From: Lentimicrobiaceae bacterium
GTDB lineage: Bacteria; Bacteroidota; Bacteroidia; Bacteroidales; WCHB1-69
Direction: 5' to 3'
Length of the DNA: 6,296 nt
Assembly (NCBI GenBank): GCA_009787485.1
Contig: WQWP01000131.1
Location: 1-6,296 of the forward strand
Both the position numbers and the translations under genes were made by a program. This document shows, piece after piece, positions 5,001 to 6,296 of this stretch (its first letter is position 1; the number at the start of each line of letters is the position of its first letter). The notes beneath the pieces were generated by a model. The model searched no databases. It was not told where the DNA came from and saw only the letters and a list, made by a program, of their open reading frames with translations.

Positions 5001-6296
5001 TGCCAAGGTTTTACTTTTTTGCAATTTTCAACAATTTGGTCATAAACTTTCTGCGTTAGCGCAAAATCATTCAGCGTTTTAATGTTAGTGGAAGAAGAAA
5101 AATGAATAAATTCCGGGCATGCCTGCAACGAATATTTATACACCACATTATCCTCGAACTTGTACGAAAAACCTCCTTCGTGCCGGTAACGGATTTCGCC
5201 GCAATATTCCATATAGCCCGGCGGAATAGGTCCCGCAAATACTTTACCGCGCGGTGGAAAACAAGGATGAAAAATTGGATAGACCGTATTCTCTTTTTTT
5301 AGAAAGATGAGGTCGTTACGATCATTAACAGGAAATTGTGAAATCAAATTTGAATAAACTTTTTCTTCAGCGCTTGTAAACCGGTATCTTTTCTTTTCGT
5401 CGCGGGTATCTAACATGGTAGTTATGGCTTTTGGCGGCAAGAAATCCAAATCAATACTGAGAATTGTTTTCATTCCTGCTTCAAAATAGAGAGAATCTAA
5501 AATAATGGCACGGTCATGCAAGCGGAGCGTAATTCTTTGTTTTACAGTATCTGTAATGAGAAACGAATAAGCTTTCGGTTGCTGCGTCCATGAAAAATAA
5601 ACCGGATCATTATTAATTTCAATCACGTAAATAGTAACTGCTTCGCCATTTTTCATCACGTAAGGCGCTACTTGTGTGGTAGAGTCGGGCGTATTTACGG
5701 TATGCAAAAACATTTCGTTTCGTGGAAAAGTAAATTGGAAATATTTCAATGTATCCAAACTCCATTTTTCATTCCAATAATCATAATTAAAAGGAAAATT
5801 GATCAACCCACGTTTTCTTTCCTTCATGGTAAAATTGGCGCGTCTTTCACGGGTTTGCGGCGTATTTCCAAAATTGGACAAATTGGGCACATGGTATTGC
5901 AACGGGTTGTTGTATGCAAATGCCGTAAGGTCAACATCTTCCATTGGCTCGCCCCAAATGTTTTTCACTGAAATGGTGGCATCAATGGTTTGCCCCGGGT
6001 AAATGCGGTCGGGCAAATCAATAGAAACATCCAAAAAATCAATATTGGGCGTAAATGTTTTTCGAAATGTTTTTTGTTCTCCTCCAAGTAGATAGAAAAG
6101 GTCAACATAGTGCACTTTATTCAGGTCGGTTTTAGGAAATTCAACATTAAATTCAGTTCCTGAGCCTTTTGTTAACAAACGTTCCCCTTGATAAATATAC
6201 CATGAAAGCTCTAACTTTAAAGGATTTATTAATTTTAATGAAAATAAATCGGCATTAAAACCACCTTCAATATCTAATTGAATATTATAATCTGAA
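1985..6296 (-). CDS. Alpha-2-macroglobulin family protein with carboxypeptidase regulatory-like domain (5' partial)
   Basis: The frame is open to the right edge (1436 residues visible, residue 1 at 6295-6293); a TTG at 6178 is not the real start because the frame continues upstream with fitting sequence (ELSWYIYQGERLLTKG). Bacterial macroglobulins are exported envelope proteins thought to trap attacking proteases. Visible order: macroglobulin-like beta domains (about 1-570); a carboxypeptidase regulatory-like domain (589-674, beginning IKGVVKDPNGNSVPF); a linker with plug-like motifs; the A2M signature domain (781-874, RTNFSDVGFWEPKLFTD and FPDNITQWNTIVYAMN); more beta domains; the helical thioester domain (about 974-1249) with YDCNEQ, C990 and Q993 being the thioester pair, LWSWWG (1037-1042) and RLGWNTYQASSA (1220-1231); and a C-terminal receptor-binding-like domain (1304-1429, EVPIPAG and YREHFKDKVVIF). 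Signal peptide and first domains lie outside. The last residues are encoded by repeat DNA. No pbpC-like neighbour is seen, unlike in enterobacteria. Confidence 0.95.
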   Translation of the reverse strand, partial: SDYNIQLDIEGGFNADLFSLKLINPLKLELSWYIYQGERLLTKGSGTEFNVEFPKTDLNKVHYVDLFYLLGGEQKTFRKTFTPNIDFLDVSIDLPDRIYPGQTIDATISVKNIWGEPMEDVDLTAFAYNNPLQYHVPNLSNFGNTPQTRERRANFTMKERKRGLINFPFNYDYWNEKWSLDTLKYFQFTFPRNEMFLHTVNTPDSTTQVAPYVMKNGEAVTIYVIEINNDPVYFSWTQQPKAYSFLITDTVKQRITLRLHDRAIILDSLYFEAGMKTILSIDLDFLPPKAITTMLDTRDEKKRYRFTSAEEKVYSNLISQFPVNDRNDLIFLKKENTVYPIFHPCFPPRGKVFAGPIPPGYMEYCGEIRYRHEGGFSYKFEDNVVYKYSLQACPEFIHFSSSTNIKTLNDFALTQKVYDQIVENCKKVKPWHPSNINISQSTKGLHYITINIDVPIHPDSIGTSNLIFRNVETRQLLLPDKQKTACDCKLEYPTIPPATYDVILIYDDGSFLIFDSLTLQPYTYTKLKMKHLPLQEKDSLLMIYGDNNKLSNVVYNVRINEIPKKNDGVPRIESEDIERKPGSFSSGPSTIKGVVKDPNGNSVPFLQILLKQDGRIVNGSYTDERGEYQIFGIAAGIYDLTVGGTVNCSRLHTQTGIYISGSEVKFIDFVVNCASTELDEVRVEYVPPIFFQDNTSSSAKLTGSEVLKTPGYSPNASSRLTGEEIRMTPGRAISNTLNDNSHQQAGKIYKLQSDGVDDEPDYEWHEAEERLYNELLQLNSLRTNFSDVGFWEPKLFTDQQGEAKFTITFPDNITQWNTIVYAMNRKLQTATLRKSIKSYKPLMAELKNPQFLVIGDTSYYAGNIRNHTHDSEIAGQALFIIGGDTTSRKDIRFTSSFQDKMQVTPSTTDSITAIYVFHRDDGYNDGEKRTIPVIPRGAEIADGTLEFLKSGDQKSITAGNQEEIHITLTASPLDIYVNTTSFLRNYRYDCNEQLASKLIGLLTYKMYQEYAGERFKEEKRIKEIINKLVKNRNETQLWSWWGTSPNTNYWMSAHIIRALTQAQKAGYAVNLDLTNIKQDYIYTQRYRSTSLRDIAILNVLSDAGTPQNYAAALEFFDREIAEKEHQADSIARAKKRKNTTSYLNEKLLLLEIRQQQNIGYSSNSIKKYLKTDVLGAVYCDDGIDGRTLDNTVIAYRIASADSTLQHLKEALQLYILRTKRLGWNTYQASSAVMAILPDLLAESANKEAPSTVVLSGKESKELSEFPYTTILYPGEQLGVYMKSGIPLIYSDYQLKRATTEHTGDAFKIETHLSKERLVAGEKATLHVTLQVKQANAEHVMIEVPIPAGCSYASKQRNYNRYAFSGGETYREHFKDKVVIFCEKLPVGTYEYSVELLPRYTGNYYLNPAKVEMMYFPVIYSNNNERRVQIKHTDDTD
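4094..4207 (-). repeat. 57-bp tandem duplication in the macroglobulin gene encoding TonB-plug-start-like motif
   Basis: Two 19-residue units, LTGSEVLKTPG in the first (4151-4207) and LTGEEIRMTPG in the second (4094-4150), share 8 of 19 residues. On the plus strand both DNA units keep CCCGGCGT and GCCGGTTA separated by 15 bases. They lie just after the carboxypeptidase regulatory-like domain. A third related motif, IESEDIERKPG (4550-4582), lies just before that domain. The pattern resembles the conserved start of TonB-dependent receptor plug domains (I-x-x-E-D/E-I-x-x-x-P-G). Confidence 0.65.
4274..4531 (-). other. Carboxypeptidase regulatory-like domain within the macroglobulin gene
   Basis: The encoded segment runs from TIKGVVKDPNGNSVPF through SYTDERGEYQIFGIAAGIYDLTV to EVKFIDFVVNC. 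This is the classic seven-strand pattern of CarboxypepD_reg-like domains (G-x-V-x-D ... P ... T-D-x-x-G-x-Y-x-I ... G-x-Y-x-L-x-V) that stand at the N-terminus of SusC/TonB-dependent outer-membrane receptors. In this protein it lies between the early beta domains and the A2M signature domain. Confidence 0.8.

Noticed and set aside
2660..6002. Plus-strand frames opposite the macroglobulin gene (for example 3317-3580, 3668-3955, 5672-5971)
   Set aside because: No promoter-like elements or recognisable domains; the minus-strand frame is continuous and conserved.
6176..6178. TTG at 6178 as the start of the macroglobulin protein
   Set aside because: The frame stays open to the window edge and the upstream codons encode sequence that fits a macroglobulin beta domain; the gene is truncated by the window.

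Overview
The window looks like chromosomal DNA of a member of the Bacteroidota, probably an environmental or uncultured lineage. Three things suggest this. There are -7 elements of the form TAnnTTTG in front of genes and no usable Shine-Dalgarno sites. The large alpha-2-macroglobulin family protein carries a TonB-receptor-style carboxypeptidase regulatory-like domain, a combination typical of that phylum. The OppC/DppC-type permease has a long periplasmic insertion after its first membrane helix.

Layout from left to right: (1) the first 26 codons of an unrecognised minus-strand gene (1-80); (2) an A/T-rich spacer (81-233) with short tandem repeats, a perfect palindrome, a small hairpin and two back-to-back -7 elements; (3) a minus-strand gene for a 183-aa protein (234-785) that resembles the nuclease-fold domain of CdiA-type toxins, without a visible partner or immunity gene; (4) a divergent promoter region (786-879); (5) a plus-strand ABC transporter permease of the OppC/DppC type (880-1920), whose reading frame contains a perfect 28-bp palindrome that is translated; (6) a short convergent spacer made of a 7-bp tandem repeat followed by a degenerate AATCTGTG-type repeat; (7) a very long minus-strand gene (1985-6296, 5' end outside the window) for an alpha-2-macroglobulin-like protein with an intact thioester-type CNEQ motif.

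The genes do not form one operon. The 183-aa gene and the permease are divergent, and the permease and the macroglobulin gene are convergent. The permease has none of the usual neighbours (second permease, ATPases, binding protein), so it is an isolated subunit here. The macroglobulin protein is expected to be an exported, envelope-associated protease trap; its N-terminus and signal peptide lie beyond the right edge.

The most notable signals are repeat DNA that has entered or touches coding sequence (the palindrome in the permease and the repeat that encodes the last residues of the macroglobulin protein), a 21-bp exact direct repeat that brackets the toxin-like gene and includes the permease -7 element, and a motif resembling the start of a TonB plug domain that occurs three times around the regulatory-like domain of the macroglobulin protein. 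I see no clear evidence of a complete novel multi-gene system.
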